Source: Paenibacillus methanolicus
GTDB taxonomy: Bacteria > Bacillota > Bacilli > Paenibacillales > Paenibacillaceae
Assembly (NCBI RefSeq): GCF_008124765.1
Contig: NZ_VNHS01000012.1
Location: 62,001-126,000 of the forward strand
Reading direction: 5' to 3'
Length of the DNA stretch: 64,000 bases
Of this stretch, positions 17,068 to 25,216 are shown piece after piece (position 1 is the first letter of the stretch; each line of letters opens with the position of its first letter). Made by a program: the position numbers and the translations under genes. Under the pieces are notes generated by a model, which had not been told where the DNA came from, ran no database searches, and was given only the letters and a program-made list of their open reading frames with translations.

Positions 17068-17940
17068 ATGCTGAACGCGTTGACCGTGGACGTGGAGGAT
17101 TACTACATGACGAACGGGCTCGACATTCCGTCTTCCGAGTGGCACCGCTACGAGGACCGCGTCGCGCAGAGTACCGCCGACGTGCTGGAGCTGTTCGCGC
17201 GGCACGGCGCGCGCGGCACGTTCTTCATCCTCGGCTGCGTGGCGCAGCGGCATCCCTCCTTGGTGGAGGATATCGCGCGGGGCGGTCACGAAATCGCTTC
17301 GCACGGCGGCTGGCATCGTCTCGTCACGTCGCAGACGCTGGAGGAATTCCGGGCGGACGTCCGCTTCTCCAAGGAGGTGCTCGAGGGCATTACCGGACGC
17401 AAAGTGGAGCTATACCGGGCACCGTCGTGGTCCATCTCGCCGGAGCGGTACGAAGCGCTGCATATTCTCGCGGAGGAGGGGTTCCGCTGCGATTCCAGCC
17501 TGCAGCCGTTCCGCACGCCGCTGTCCGGCGTCGCCGGCGCGCCGCGCGCCCCGTTCCGGCCGCTCGTGAACGGGAGGCTGACGGGACTGACCGAGTTCCC
17601 GCCGTCGGTCGCGGAGGTGAACGGCGTCGCCGTTCCGTTCTCGGGCGGGTTCTATCTGCGGGCTCTCCCGTACGGATTCGTGAAATGGGCGCTGAAACGG
17701 GTCAATCGCTCGCGCCCCGGCATGATCTATTCGCATCCGTGGGAGTTCGATCTCGGGCAGCCGCGTCTTCCCGCTCCGCCGCATATCCGGCTCGTGCAAT
17801 ATTACGGGCTGGCCGCGATGAGGCCGAAGTTGACGCGGCTGCTGCAAGATTTCGAATTCGCGCCGCTCGGCGAGCTTATCCGGGAACGGACGTATCCGAT
17901 TCACGAGCTGGTTACGCCGGCGGCCGGGGCGGCGACGTGA
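17068..17940 (+). CDS. polysaccharide deacetylase, XrtA/DUF3473 type
   Basis: 290 residues of the NodB-homology fold. The metal/catalytic Asp lies in LTVDVEDYY (residues ~5-13), the zinc histidines in HEIASHGGWH, and the RAPSWS motif is conserved. The C-terminal part with YSHPWEFD matches the DUF3473 extension of deacetylases that accompany exosortase-linked EPS loci in Gram-negatives. No signal peptide is visible, which is usual for this subgroup. ATG 17068 follows GGGAGGG by 7 bases. The open frame extends upstream but without support. A 170-base gap precedes it, with no obvious terminator. The stop overlaps the next GTG. Confidence 0.88.
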   Translation: MLNALTVDVEDYYMTNGLDIPSSEWHRYEDRVAQSTADVLELFARHGARGTFFILGCVAQRHPSLVEDIARGGHEIASHGGWHRLVTSQTLEEFRADVRFSKEVLEGITGRKVELYRAPSWSISPERYEALHILAEEGFRCDSSLQPFRTPLSGVAGAPRAPFRPLVNGRLTGLTEFPPSVAEVNGVAVPFSGGFYLRALPYGFVKWALKRVNRSRPGMIYSHPWEFDLGQPRLPAPPHIRLVQYYGLAAMRPKLTRLLQDFEFAPLGELIRERTYPIHELVTPAAGAAT

Positions 17941-19466
17941 ACGGGGCGGGAGCGGGCGGTCGTCTTCGCTGGCGAGTGCCTGCCGGCGCCTTCCTGATAG
18001 GCGGCGTCACCTTGGTGAACCTGGCCGGCGCGGGTCTGGCGTTCGCCAAGGACCTGGCGTTCGCCGCTTACTTCGGGACCACGAGGGCGGCCGATCTGGT
18101 GAACACCGCCTATCTGCTGCCGGAGACGATCGGCTACAACCTGATCGCCGCCGTCGTATCGGTCGCCGCCGTTCCGGCGCTATCCCGGCTGTGGGCGCAG
18201 GGTCGTTACCCCGAGTTCGCCAAGGCGGCAAGACGACTGACGGTTCAAACGTCAGCCGCGCTTGCGGCGGTCGCGCTCGCGCTGTGGGCGGGGGGCGAAG
18301 CGGTGTTCCGCCTGTTGGGGCATGGCGCGGGCAACGGTTCGGATTATCCCGCTTGGGCGGTGCTCTACCGGTTGATGCTCGCGGCGCTGCCCGTCTTTCC
18401 GATCTTCGCGGCGTACGCCGCCGCGCTTGCGGCCGCGGGCTCCTTCTTCGCCGCCGCGGCCGCTCCGCTGCTGCTGAACGCGACGATGCTCGCGGCCGTC
18501 ATCGGATGCGCGCTGCTCCAGGTCGACCGCACGTTCGGGGCGATCGTTTACGCGGGGGCGATCTTGGCGGGGGTCGTCGGGATGGCGGGTTTGCTGCGAC
18601 TTCGGTATGCTCGGTTGATGCTTAACGCGGCCCAAATCCGACCTGACCGGCCGTCGAGAGGAAGCATAAGCGCGGGTCTAGCGACACAGCCGCCCGGCCG
18701 CGAAAGTGCCCGCGCCGACCGGCCCCGCCCGCCGATCGAGGCTTCGGCCAGCGCGTCCGCGCCATTGCCCGAGCAGGTATGGGCCCCTCCCGCGATGATC
18801 CGATCGGAAGGATTGCGAGCCGTCTACGCCGGCATGGCGCCGTTGCTTGCGCTCACGCTGTGCATGCAGGCAAGTTATGCGTTCGAGCGCGCCGTCGCCG
18901 CTAACCTTGCGCCGGGGACGGTGACGGCGGTCGGCTATGCGTACCGCGTCGCCCAATTCCCGAATTGGGTGTTCGTCGCCGCGGTGACGGCGGTGCTGCT
19001 GCCTTCGCTGTCGCGCAAGGCGGATGGCGCCGGTCTTCGCGGACAAGCCGGCGAGGTGGCCCGCATGGAAGCGCTGCGCGCCGCCCGAGGAACGCTCGCC
19101 TTGCTGCTGCCGGCCGCCGCGCTGCTGTTCGCGCTTCGCGGCTTCGCGGTCGAGCTGCTCTTCGGGCGAGGCGCGTTCGGAGCGGACTCCGTCCGCATGA
19201 CCTCCGATCTGCTCGCGGGGTATTCGCTCAGCGTCGTCGGACAAGCGGTCTCGGCGATCGGGCTGCGTTACTTTCTTGCGATCGGCCGGCTTCGGGGATG
19301 CGCGGCGATCTACGCGGTTTCCACGGCTTTTACGATGGCGTTCGATCTGCTTCTCGTCCCGCGTTACGGCGCTCCGGCGCTTGGCTACGGGGCTTGCGCG
19401 GGGTGGACGCTCAATGCGCTGCTGATTGGCTGGCTGCTTATGCGAAAGTCGAGGCCATACGCTTGA
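17937..19466 (+). CDS. MurJ/MviN-like lipid-linked oligosaccharide flippase
   Basis: 509 residues from a GTG overlapping the deacetylase stop (GTGA). About 13-14 hydrophobic helices. MurJ-family features include the N-terminal LAFAAYFGTTRAADLVNTAYLLP segment and the mid-protein FERAVAANLAPGTVTAVGYA and LFGRGAFGADS stretches. A polar low-complexity insert (~225-280) splits the two halves. In this operon it would move a lipid-linked saccharide across the membrane. A second, PelG-like, transporter candidate lies upstream, so the two may serve different polymers or steps. Confidence 0.82.
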   Translation: MNGAGAGGRLRWRVPAGAFLIGGVTLVNLAGAGLAFAKDLAFAAYFGTTRAADLVNTAYLLPETIGYNLIAAVVSVAAVPALSRLWAQGRYPEFAKAARRLTVQTSAALAAVALALWAGGEAVFRLLGHGAGNGSDYPAWAVLYRLMLAALPVFPIFAAYAAALAAAGSFFAAAAAPLLLNATMLAAVIGCALLQVDRTFGAIVYAGAILAGVVGMAGLLRLRYARLMLNAAQIRPDRPSRGSISAGLATQPPGRESARADRPRPPIEASASASAPLPEQVWAPPAMIRSEGLRAVYAGMAPLLALTLCMQASYAFERAVAANLAPGTVTAVGYAYRVAQFPNWVFVAAVTAVLLPSLSRKADGAGLRGQAGEVARMEALRAARGTLALLLPAAALLFALRGFAVELLFGRGAFGADSVRMTSDLLAGYSLSVVGQAVSAIGLRYFLAIGRLRGCAAIYAVSTAFTMAFDLLLVPRYGAPALGYGACAGWTLNALLIGWLLMRKSRPYA

Positions 19467-19481
19467 AGGAGGTGCCGGAAC

Positions 19482-20225
19482 ATGGACAACCGTTTTCTCA
19501 TCGTCATCCCCGCCTTCAACGAGGAAGATAATATCGGGACGGTTCTCGAAGGGCTGCTCGCCGCGAAGCTCCCGATCGATATTCTGGTCGTCAACGACGG
19601 CTCTCGCGATCGGACGGAGGAACGGGCCAGACGGTACGGGGAGGTGGTTGTCCTGTCCCATCCGTGCAATCTCGGCTACGGCGCCGCGCTGCAGACCGGG
19701 TACAAATACGCGGTGAAGACCGGCTATCCGTACATTATCCAGTTCGACTCCGACGGACAGCACAGTCCGCAGGACTTGCCGGCCATTATGGCGGAGCTTG
19801 CGCGGGGCGGCACGGATATCGTCATGGGCTCCCGCTTCGTCTCCAAGGACGGCGCGTTCGAGACGGGGATGATCAAAGGGGCGGGCATTCGCTTCTTCCG
19901 CATGCTCATTCGGCGGCTGACCGGCAAGCGCATCTCGGATCCGACCTCGGGGCTGCGGGGCGTATCCAGCCGGGTGTTCAGCTATTATTCCGTCCGCGAC
20001 CGGTTCCCGGCCGACTTTCCGGACGCGGATATTCTCATCCAGCAAATCCTGATGAAGTTCAGCATCAAAGAGGTGCCGGCCCGGATGAAGCAGCGGGAAG
20101 CTGGCGTGTCGATGCACGCGGGGTTCAAGCCGGCCATCTACATGTGCCAAATTCTGCTGAGCATCCTGGTCGTGCTGATCCGACACAAAATGACTCGCGA
20201 GGAGGTGGCCTACGCCAATGGCTGA
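19482..20225 (+). CDS. GT2 glycosyltransferase, polyprenyl-phosphate sugar synthase type
   Basis: 247 residues. GT-A fold: VIPAFNEEDNIGTVL start, VVNDGSRDRT nucleotide-binding motif, and the DSDGQH metal site (DxD), followed by DPTSGLRGVS. Matches DPM1-like enzymes that load a hexose or HexNAc onto polyprenyl phosphate in the cytoplasm. The last ~30 residues are hydrophobic. Such a product is the usual donor for GT-C enzymes, of which one is encoded at 13512-15728. It overlaps the DUF2304 gene by 8 bases, a pairing common in Firmicute EPS operons. Confidence 0.88.
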   Translation: MDNRFLIVIPAFNEEDNIGTVLEGLLAAKLPIDILVVNDGSRDRTEERARRYGEVVVLSHPCNLGYGAALQTGYKYAVKTGYPYIIQFDSDGQHSPQDLPAIMAELARGGTDIVMGSRFVSKDGAFETGMIKGAGIRFFRMLIRRLTGKRISDPTSGLRGVSSRVFSYYSVRDRFPADFPDADILIQQILMKFSIKEVPARMKQREAGVSMHAGFKPAIYMCQILLSILVVLIRHKMTREEVAYANG

Positions 20226-20622
20226 TGTGCTGCGATGGTTCGTCCTCTTATGCGGGCTATCGTTCTCCGGCATCATTATCCGGCTGCTGCTGCGGCACAA
20301 GATCAGCGCGCGCAATTCGGTCGTCTGGCTGCTGAGCGCCGCGATCATTTTAGGCTTATCGGCTTATCCGAGCTGGTTCAATCATCTGGCCTGGATGCTC
20401 GGCATCAACTATCCGCCGACGCTGCTGTTCTTGCTGTCCACCTTGGTGCTGCTCGTCATGGTGCTGCATCTCTCGATCCAGCTGTCGATCATGAACGAGA
20501 AAATCCGGCAGATGGCGCAGCATATCGCGATTAGCGATTTGGAGCAGCAGGAGCTGGCGCATGCCGACAAACAGGCTCCTCTTCCGCGCGAGCTGCCGGC
20601 GCAGCGGGAGTGGCTGCAGTAG
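20218..20622 (+). CDS. DUF2304 small membrane protein
   Basis: 134 residues with three hydrophobic segments (~5-22, 35-52, 64-85) and a polar C-terminal helix. It has the RLLLRHKISARNSVVWLL loop typical of DUF2304 proteins, which almost always sit beside a DPM-like GT2, as here. Probably an accessory subunit of that enzyme; the biochemical role of the family is unknown. Confidence 0.82.
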   Translation: MADVLRWFVLLCGLSFSGIIIRLLLRHKISARNSVVWLLSAAIILGLSAYPSWFNHLAWMLGINYPPTLLFLLSTLVLLVMVLHLSIQLSIMNEKIRQMAQHIAISDLEQQELAHADKQAPLPRELPAQREWLQ

Positions 20623-20751
20623 GAGCGCAAGGCGCATATCTATGGACTGATCCAATGAAATCATCAGAGTTCTGCGCGTTATGCAAGCGGCGTACGGACG
20701 CTGAGGGCGCTATTTTGGCGTTGGGACGGACGGGGAAGGAGGGCGCGCCTT

Positions 20752-22608
20752 TTGGAACAATCGGAACAAGCATGGTACTCCGCATCGATCATAGGGTGGA
20801 TTTTGCTCGGAGCGGCTCTGCTTCTGCTGATCTGGCTCGCCTTCGTCAATCATCGCCAGCGTCTTCGGCTGGCGCGTTCCGCCCATCTCGAGCTGCTGGT
20901 CAAACGCATTCAGCCCGAAGCGGGATTGGACAACAACCTGAGCCTCTTCCTGGAAGCGATCAGCCAGATGGTCGAAGCGGACAGCTACACCTTCTACATT
21001 CGGGAGGGCGCGGGAAGCGAGACGTTTGTGCTGAGAGCCGTTCGCTACCGTCGGGAAGGACCGGGGGAGATCGGTCCATCGTATAGCGGGCTTGCGCCTT
21101 ACGAGAAGAAGGAGCGGTACCATCCTCCCTTGACGATCGCGGCGGACGCGGCTTCGCGGACGGCCGGGCTCGTGAGCGAAGGCGCGGTGCCCCTCTACAA
21201 CATGCCGGTCGGCGCGGTGGGACTGGTGCGGATCGGGCCGGTGCGTTCGATCTCCCGCCGCCAGTCGTTCCTGCTCGGCGCCGTCGGCGCGGACCTGCCG
21301 CAACTGCTGGACGTGCTGGCCGAGTCCGACCGGATGGACCGCAAGGCGTCCATCGTCGAGACGTCGCGCGCCGCGCTCGAGGCGATCAGCACGATGGCGA
21401 TGGACCCCGAAGCCGTCGTGCGCAAGGCGCTCGGGATGTCCGCGAGCGCGCTCGGCCTGACGGGCGGTTGTCTGCTTGTAACGGAGGCGGGCAATGCCTC
21501 GATCCCGATGTTCTTCGGCTGGTCGGATACCGTCAAGCACCGTCTCTCCGAAGCTGCCGCCATGTCGCTGCTCATTCAATTGATCGAACCGCATGAGCTT
21601 GTCCTATGGGGCAAAGATGACGTCGAGTTCGATCAGGCGTTATCGCTCCTTGGCGGCATAAGCGAAGGCTACCTGCTTGCCGGACGGCTGCCGCTGCCGG
21701 GCAAGCGGGCGTATTTCATCGGCGGGCTGCACCGTCATGCGATGAGCGAACATTCAGAGGCTCAGCTGCGCACGACGTTCGCGACGATGACGCGCCAGCT
21801 CGTGCAGCTGCTCGCCATTCAAGAGCGGATGAAGCCGTTCGCGCATACGTACGCCGAGTTTCTCAAACTGCTCGCCGGCACGATCGACGATTTGAACCCG
21901 TTCACCGTCGGGTACTCCGAGCTGATGAGCCGGTATTCGATCGTCATCGCCAAGCGGCTGGGCTTGTCCGACGATCACGTGCGCGACATCGGCACCGCGG
22001 CTTATTTAAGCAACATCGGCGTGCTCGGCTTATCGGAGGAGCTGTATCTCAAGGAAGGCCGCTACACCGAGCTGGAGTTCGAGACGATGAAGCTGCATTC
22101 GGAGGTTGGCGCGGTCATCGCCGAAATGACGCTCGGCAGCAAGCGAGTCGCGGACATGATCCGCTATCATCACGAGCGCATCGACGGGCATGGGTATCCG
22201 GCCGGGCTGCGGGGCGACGGGATTCCGGTCGGTTCGCGCATTTTGTTCGTCGTGCAGACGTTCCTGGCGAAGATTAACGGGCGGAAGTACCGGGAGCCGA
22301 TGCCGTTCCGGGAAGCGATCCGCTCGCTCGAGACGCTCGCCGGTTCGCAGCTGGACGCCGGCATCGTGCAGACGTTCGTCGGCTGGTTCGAGGAGAAGCG
22401 CGGCGGTCCGCAGCTGGGCGGTCGCGCGCTCGGCGCGTGCTGGGACATGCTGTGCTCGCCTTCCGACGTATGCCGGCAGTGCCCGGCTTATCAGCGGGAC
22501 GACAAGGATTGCTTCGTCATCGCGCGAGAGGAAGACGTAAACTGCAAATCGCACGGCAAGATATGCGAGACGTGTTTTGTATATACGGAGACCGAGACAA
22601 GGAGATGA
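20752..22608 (+). CDS. membrane-anchored GAF / degenerate HD-GYP / two-CW sensor protein
   Basis: 618 residues from a TTG 7 bases after AAGGAGGG. One N-terminal membrane helix (~12-30), a GAF-like sensor (~45-190), a second GAF-like region (~205-360), then an HD-GYP-type domain (~370-540). The second signature HHERIDGHGYP (473-483) is intact, but the metal-binding HD pair is S420-N421, so c-di-GMP hydrolysis is unlikely. Beyond residue 563 a Cys-rich tail follows the two-CW pattern (CWDMLC...CRQCPAY...C...C..C.VY). In Pel loci PelD (GAF plus inactive GGDEF) is the c-di-GMP receptor; this protein occupies the analogous place. That equivalence is inference. Confidence 0.75.
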   Translation: MEQSEQAWYSASIIGWILLGAALLLLIWLAFVNHRQRLRLARSAHLELLVKRIQPEAGLDNNLSLFLEAISQMVEADSYTFYIREGAGSETFVLRAVRYRREGPGEIGPSYSGLAPYEKKERYHPPLTIAADAASRTAGLVSEGAVPLYNMPVGAVGLVRIGPVRSISRRQSFLLGAVGADLPQLLDVLAESDRMDRKASIVETSRAALEAISTMAMDPEAVVRKALGMSASALGLTGGCLLVTEAGNASIPMFFGWSDTVKHRLSEAAAMSLLIQLIEPHELVLWGKDDVEFDQALSLLGGISEGYLLAGRLPLPGKRAYFIGGLHRHAMSEHSEAQLRTTFATMTRQLVQLLAIQERMKPFAHTYAEFLKLLAGTIDDLNPFTVGYSELMSRYSIVIAKRLGLSDDHVRDIGTAAYLSNIGVLGLSEELYLKEGRYTELEFETMKLHSEVGAVIAEMTLGSKRVADMIRYHHERIDGHGYPAGLRGDGIPVGSRILFVVQTFLAKINGRKYREPMPFREAIRSLETLAGSQLDAGIVQTFVGWFEEKRGGPQLGGRALGACWDMLCSPSDVCRQCPAYQRDDKDCFVIAREEDVNCKSHGKICETCFVYTETETRR

Positions 22609-22614
22609 GGCAGC

Positions 22615-23553
22615 ATGAGTAACGTCATCGTAACCGGAGGGGCGGGCTTCATTGGCTCGCATCTCGTGGACCGGTTGATCGCGGAGGGGCATCGCGTACT
22701 CGTCGTCGACAACCTGAGCACGGGCGATCGCCGCAATGTTCACCCGGAGGCGGAAGTGGTCGAGCTGGATTTGCTGCATCCTAATTTAACGGACGTCTGC
22801 CGCAGCTTCCGCCCGGAGGTGGTGTTCCACGAAGCTGCGTCCGTATCCGTCGCCCAGTCGATGCAGCGGCCGGACAAGGATGCGGCCAACAACGTGACGG
22901 GGACCATCTACGTCCTCGAGGCCTGTAAAGCCAGCGGCGCGCGCAAGCTCGTCTACGCGTCTTCCGCGGCCGTGTACGGCAATCCGGTCAGCGCGCTCGT
23001 GAGCGAACGTCATCCGATTCGGCCGCAGTCGTATTACGGCATCTCGAAATACGCGCCGGAGCAGTACATCCGCGTGGCGGCGGAGACCAGCGGCATGGAC
23101 TACACCATCCTTCGGTACAGCAACGTGTACGGCTCGCGCCAAGGCACCCGGGGCGAGGGCGGCGTGGTGTCGATATTCGCCTCGCGTCTGCGGAAGGGCG
23201 AACCGTGCGTCATCTTCGGCGACGGCCAGCAGACGCGCGACTTCGTCTACGTGAAGGACGTGGTCGCGGCCAACATCGCCGCGTTGACCCAAGGCGGCGG
23301 ACGGACGATCAACGTGAGCTCGTGCATCCCGACCAGCGTCAATCAGCTGCTGCGCACGATGTGCGGCTTGCTCGACAAACCGTTCGCGCCGAAATACATG
23401 TCGGGCCGGCCGGGGGATATCCGCGATAGCCTGCTGGACAACGGTCTGGCGACGACCGCGCTGGACTGGCGTCCGTCTTATTCGCTGCGGGAGGGACTGG
23501 CGGAGATGCTGGAGGAGGAGCGTGCGAGAGATGGCGTCACGGCGGATCGGTAG
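22615..23553 (+). CDS. NAD-dependent UDP-sugar 4-epimerase
   Basis: 312 residues of the extended SDR family. GGAGFIGSH binds NAD (residues 8-16), YASSAAVYG carries the catalytic Ser/Thr region, and YYGISK is the YxxxK. The C-terminal half (GDGQQTRDFVYVKDV) matches GalE/WbpP-type epimerases. UDP-Glc/UDP-Gal or UDP-GlcNAc/UDP-GalNAc interconversion is expected. Pel contains GalNAc, so a UDP-GlcNAc 4-epimerase would fit. Six bases after the sensor gene; last gene of the operon. Confidence 0.88.
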   Translation: MSNVIVTGGAGFIGSHLVDRLIAEGHRVLVVDNLSTGDRRNVHPEAEVVELDLLHPNLTDVCRSFRPEVVFHEAASVSVAQSMQRPDKDAANNVTGTIYVLEACKASGARKLVYASSAAVYGNPVSALVSERHPIRPQSYYGISKYAPEQYIRVAAETSGMDYTILRYSNVYGSRQGTRGEGGVVSIFASRLRKGEPCVIFGDGQQTRDFVYVKDVVAANIAALTQGGGRTINVSSCIPTSVNQLLRTMCGLLDKPFAPKYMSGRPGDIRDSLLDNGLATTALDWRPSYSLREGLAEMLEEERARDGVTADR

Positions 23554-23560
23554 CATAGGA

Positions 23561-23600
23561 AAGACCACGCGTCCGGCCTTGGACGGTCGTGGTCTTGTTT
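23561..23600. terminator. terminator between the epimerase and the convergent GH114-like gene
   Basis: AAGACCACG...CGTGGTCTT hairpin (23561-23596) with an inner CCG...CGG stem and a short T-rich tail. It lies 8 bases after the epimerase stop and could also serve the minus-strand gene. Confidence 0.65.
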
Positions 23601-23645
23601 GCGTGCGGACGCATCCGCGGCACCGGACGCGCTTCAGGCGGCGCC

Positions 23646-24413
23646 CTATACGCCGTACATGTCAGACATGCTTACCCAGTGCACGAATCCATGCGCGCGC
23701 GCCGTCTCTCCGTGGATCGGCGACGGGTCGGTCGAGGACGCCAGCAGGCCGAGCCCGCCTTTACGCAGCCGGCGAAGCAGCTCCGTGCGCTGGCGAACCC
23801 ATTCGCCGCCGGCCTCATGGCCGTTCCATCCCTCCCACAGCATGCCGCTCAGCAGCGGCGCGCAAGCCTCCAGCTGGGCGAAACCGCGATTCTGTAGCCA
23901 GCGCAGCTTCGGATTGCGGCGCGCCGCCTCCTCCAGCCACGTCTTATACGCCTCGCCCATCGCCGGCCGCTGCGCCTCCGGTACGTATTCCTCGATGTCC
24001 CCGACCGTATCCAGCATAATCCCGTCCAGCGGCACGCGTGCCGCCAATTCGCCGATCTCCGCCAGCAGCAGCTCGCGATAGGCGGCTGACCGCAGGTCCA
24101 TCAGCTCTGCGTCCCACTGCTCGAAGCGTACGGGTTGCCCGCGCACGAGCAGTCGCATGTCGTCGTTTACCGCCGCCCACCGCGTCTCGTTCCACTTCGG
24201 CGTCTCCATCACCGACAAGTAGCCGTACACGGCCGTTCCCGCTTCGCGGAGCGCCTTTATATCCTCGGCTTGCCACTGCCTCGGTTCGATAACCGCAAGG
24301 TCCGTCTGGGCCAGCATCCTCTTCATTTCGGGTGTCGAAATACCGTAATAAATAGAGAAGGAATGAACTGGGCCGAGGCGGGATGGTTTGGCGAGTAGGT
24401 TGAATAGGCGCAT
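23646..24413 (-). CDS. GH114-like endo-alpha-1,4-polygalactosaminidase family protein
   Basis: 255 residues of the GH114/PelA-hydrolase-type TIM barrel: SFSIYYG start, LAVIEPRQW, GTAVYGYLSVMET, and the catalytic-strand LDGIMLDTVGDIEEY with conserved aspartates. GH114 enzymes cleave GalNAc/GalN polymers, and the PelA hydrolase domain (GH166) is related. Its convergent position at the end of the Pel-like operon supports action on the same polymer. No signal peptide is visible from the ATG at 24413, which has AAGGAAG 8 bases upstream. An upstream in-frame ATG at 24446 lacks an RBS. Confidence 0.82.
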   Translation of the reverse strand: MRLFNLLAKPSRLGPVHSFSIYYGISTPEMKRMLAQTDLAVIEPRQWQAEDIKALREAGTAVYGYLSVMETPKWNETRWAAVNDDMRLLVRGQPVRFEQWDAELMDLRSAAYRELLLAEIGELAARVPLDGIMLDTVGDIEEYVPEAQRPAMGEAYKTWLEEAARRNPKLRWLQNRGFAQLEACAPLLSGMLWEGWNGHEAGGEWVRQRTELLRRLRKGGLGLLASSTDPSPIHGETARAHGFVHWVSMSDMYGV

Positions 24414-24529
24414 GAAGATCTTCCTTTTCTCTGATCGCGATTGCAAGTATGCCTGAAGTTTATGTTGCTATTCTCTATCTTATACGGTGGATATTACCTT
24501 ATCGCGGGACTTTAGAACTAAGAGGTTTT

Positions 24530-24598
24530 TTGACCGTATTTGTCGAATTTATTTAGATTGCCTTAACGGCAACGGTGTTGTTCGAGTTGGAAAGGTGG
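24530..24598 (+). promoter_or_regulatory. promoter and RBS of the pilin-like operon
   Basis: TTGACC (24530-24535), 17-base spacer, TTAGAT (24553-24558), in AT-rich sequence. AAAGGTGG at 24591-24598 sits 6 bases before the ATG at 24605 and only 3 before the ATG at 24602. Confidence 0.7.
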
Positions 24599-24604
24599 TT
24601 CATG

Positions 24605-25216
24605 ATGAAACTGCTGCAGCTGCTGCGGAAACGGACGGTAGACGCCCGCGGCGAGGATGGTTTTACATTAGTCGAGATACTAGCCAGCTTGGTTGTCTTG
24701 TCCATTGCCGGGCTTGCGATGACGGCATATTTTATGAACGCCATGTCTTACGCGAAGGGGAACCAAAACAAGACGGTCATGGTGAATCTGGCGCGCAATA
24801 CGCTCTTTTATATGCAGAAGGAATCGAATTTCGGCGCTATTCAGTCATACTTCAAAGCCAATCAGGGATCGTTGCCGGAAGGGGTCGAGCGGGAGACGAT
24901 CGATTCGGACGGTTGCCCGGCCACGAGCGCGACGTGCGCAGACTATCAGGGCCTTGTGAGCGATCCGACAACGCTCAAGACCGTACTGAATCCGGTCATC
25001 AATGACGTCGCTTATCGGGTCGATATTTCGTATCAAGCGGACCTGTACGGGCGAATCGGAACCGAATCCGCGACGTTGAACGGCGCGGATTCGATCAAAG
25101 GGTATCTGCTTCCGATCAAAGTCGTCGTCTCGGAAATCGCGGAGGACGGCGAGGACTTGAACAGCCGGGAGTGGACCGAAGTGGAGGGTTACATCACGAA
25201 TGAAACAATCCGTTAA
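24605..25216 (+). CDS. type IV prepilin-like minor pseudopilin (PilV/GspI-like)
   Basis: 203 residues. Short charged leader, then the prepilin peptidase site G-FTLVEILASLVVL with Glu at +5 of the mature protein and a hydrophobic helix. The C-terminal domain is about 160 residues and contains two close cysteines (DGCPATSATC). Probably a minor pilin that helps prime assembly. It overlaps the next gene by 17 bases. Confidence 0.85.
   Translation: MKLLQLLRKRTVDARGEDGFTLVEILASLVVLSIAGLAMTAYFMNAMSYAKGNQNKTVMVNLARNTLFYMQKESNFGAIQSYFKANQGSLPEGVERETIDSDGCPATSATCADYQGLVSDPTTLKTVLNPVINDVAYRVDISYQADLYGRIGTESATLNGADSIKGYLLPIKVVVSEIAEDGEDLNSREWTEVEGYITNETIR

Noticed and set aside
18678-20348. 556-residue open frame on the minus strand
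   Set aside because: It is antisense to the MurJ-like and GT2 genes, has no RBS and a composition typical of GC-rich shadow frames.
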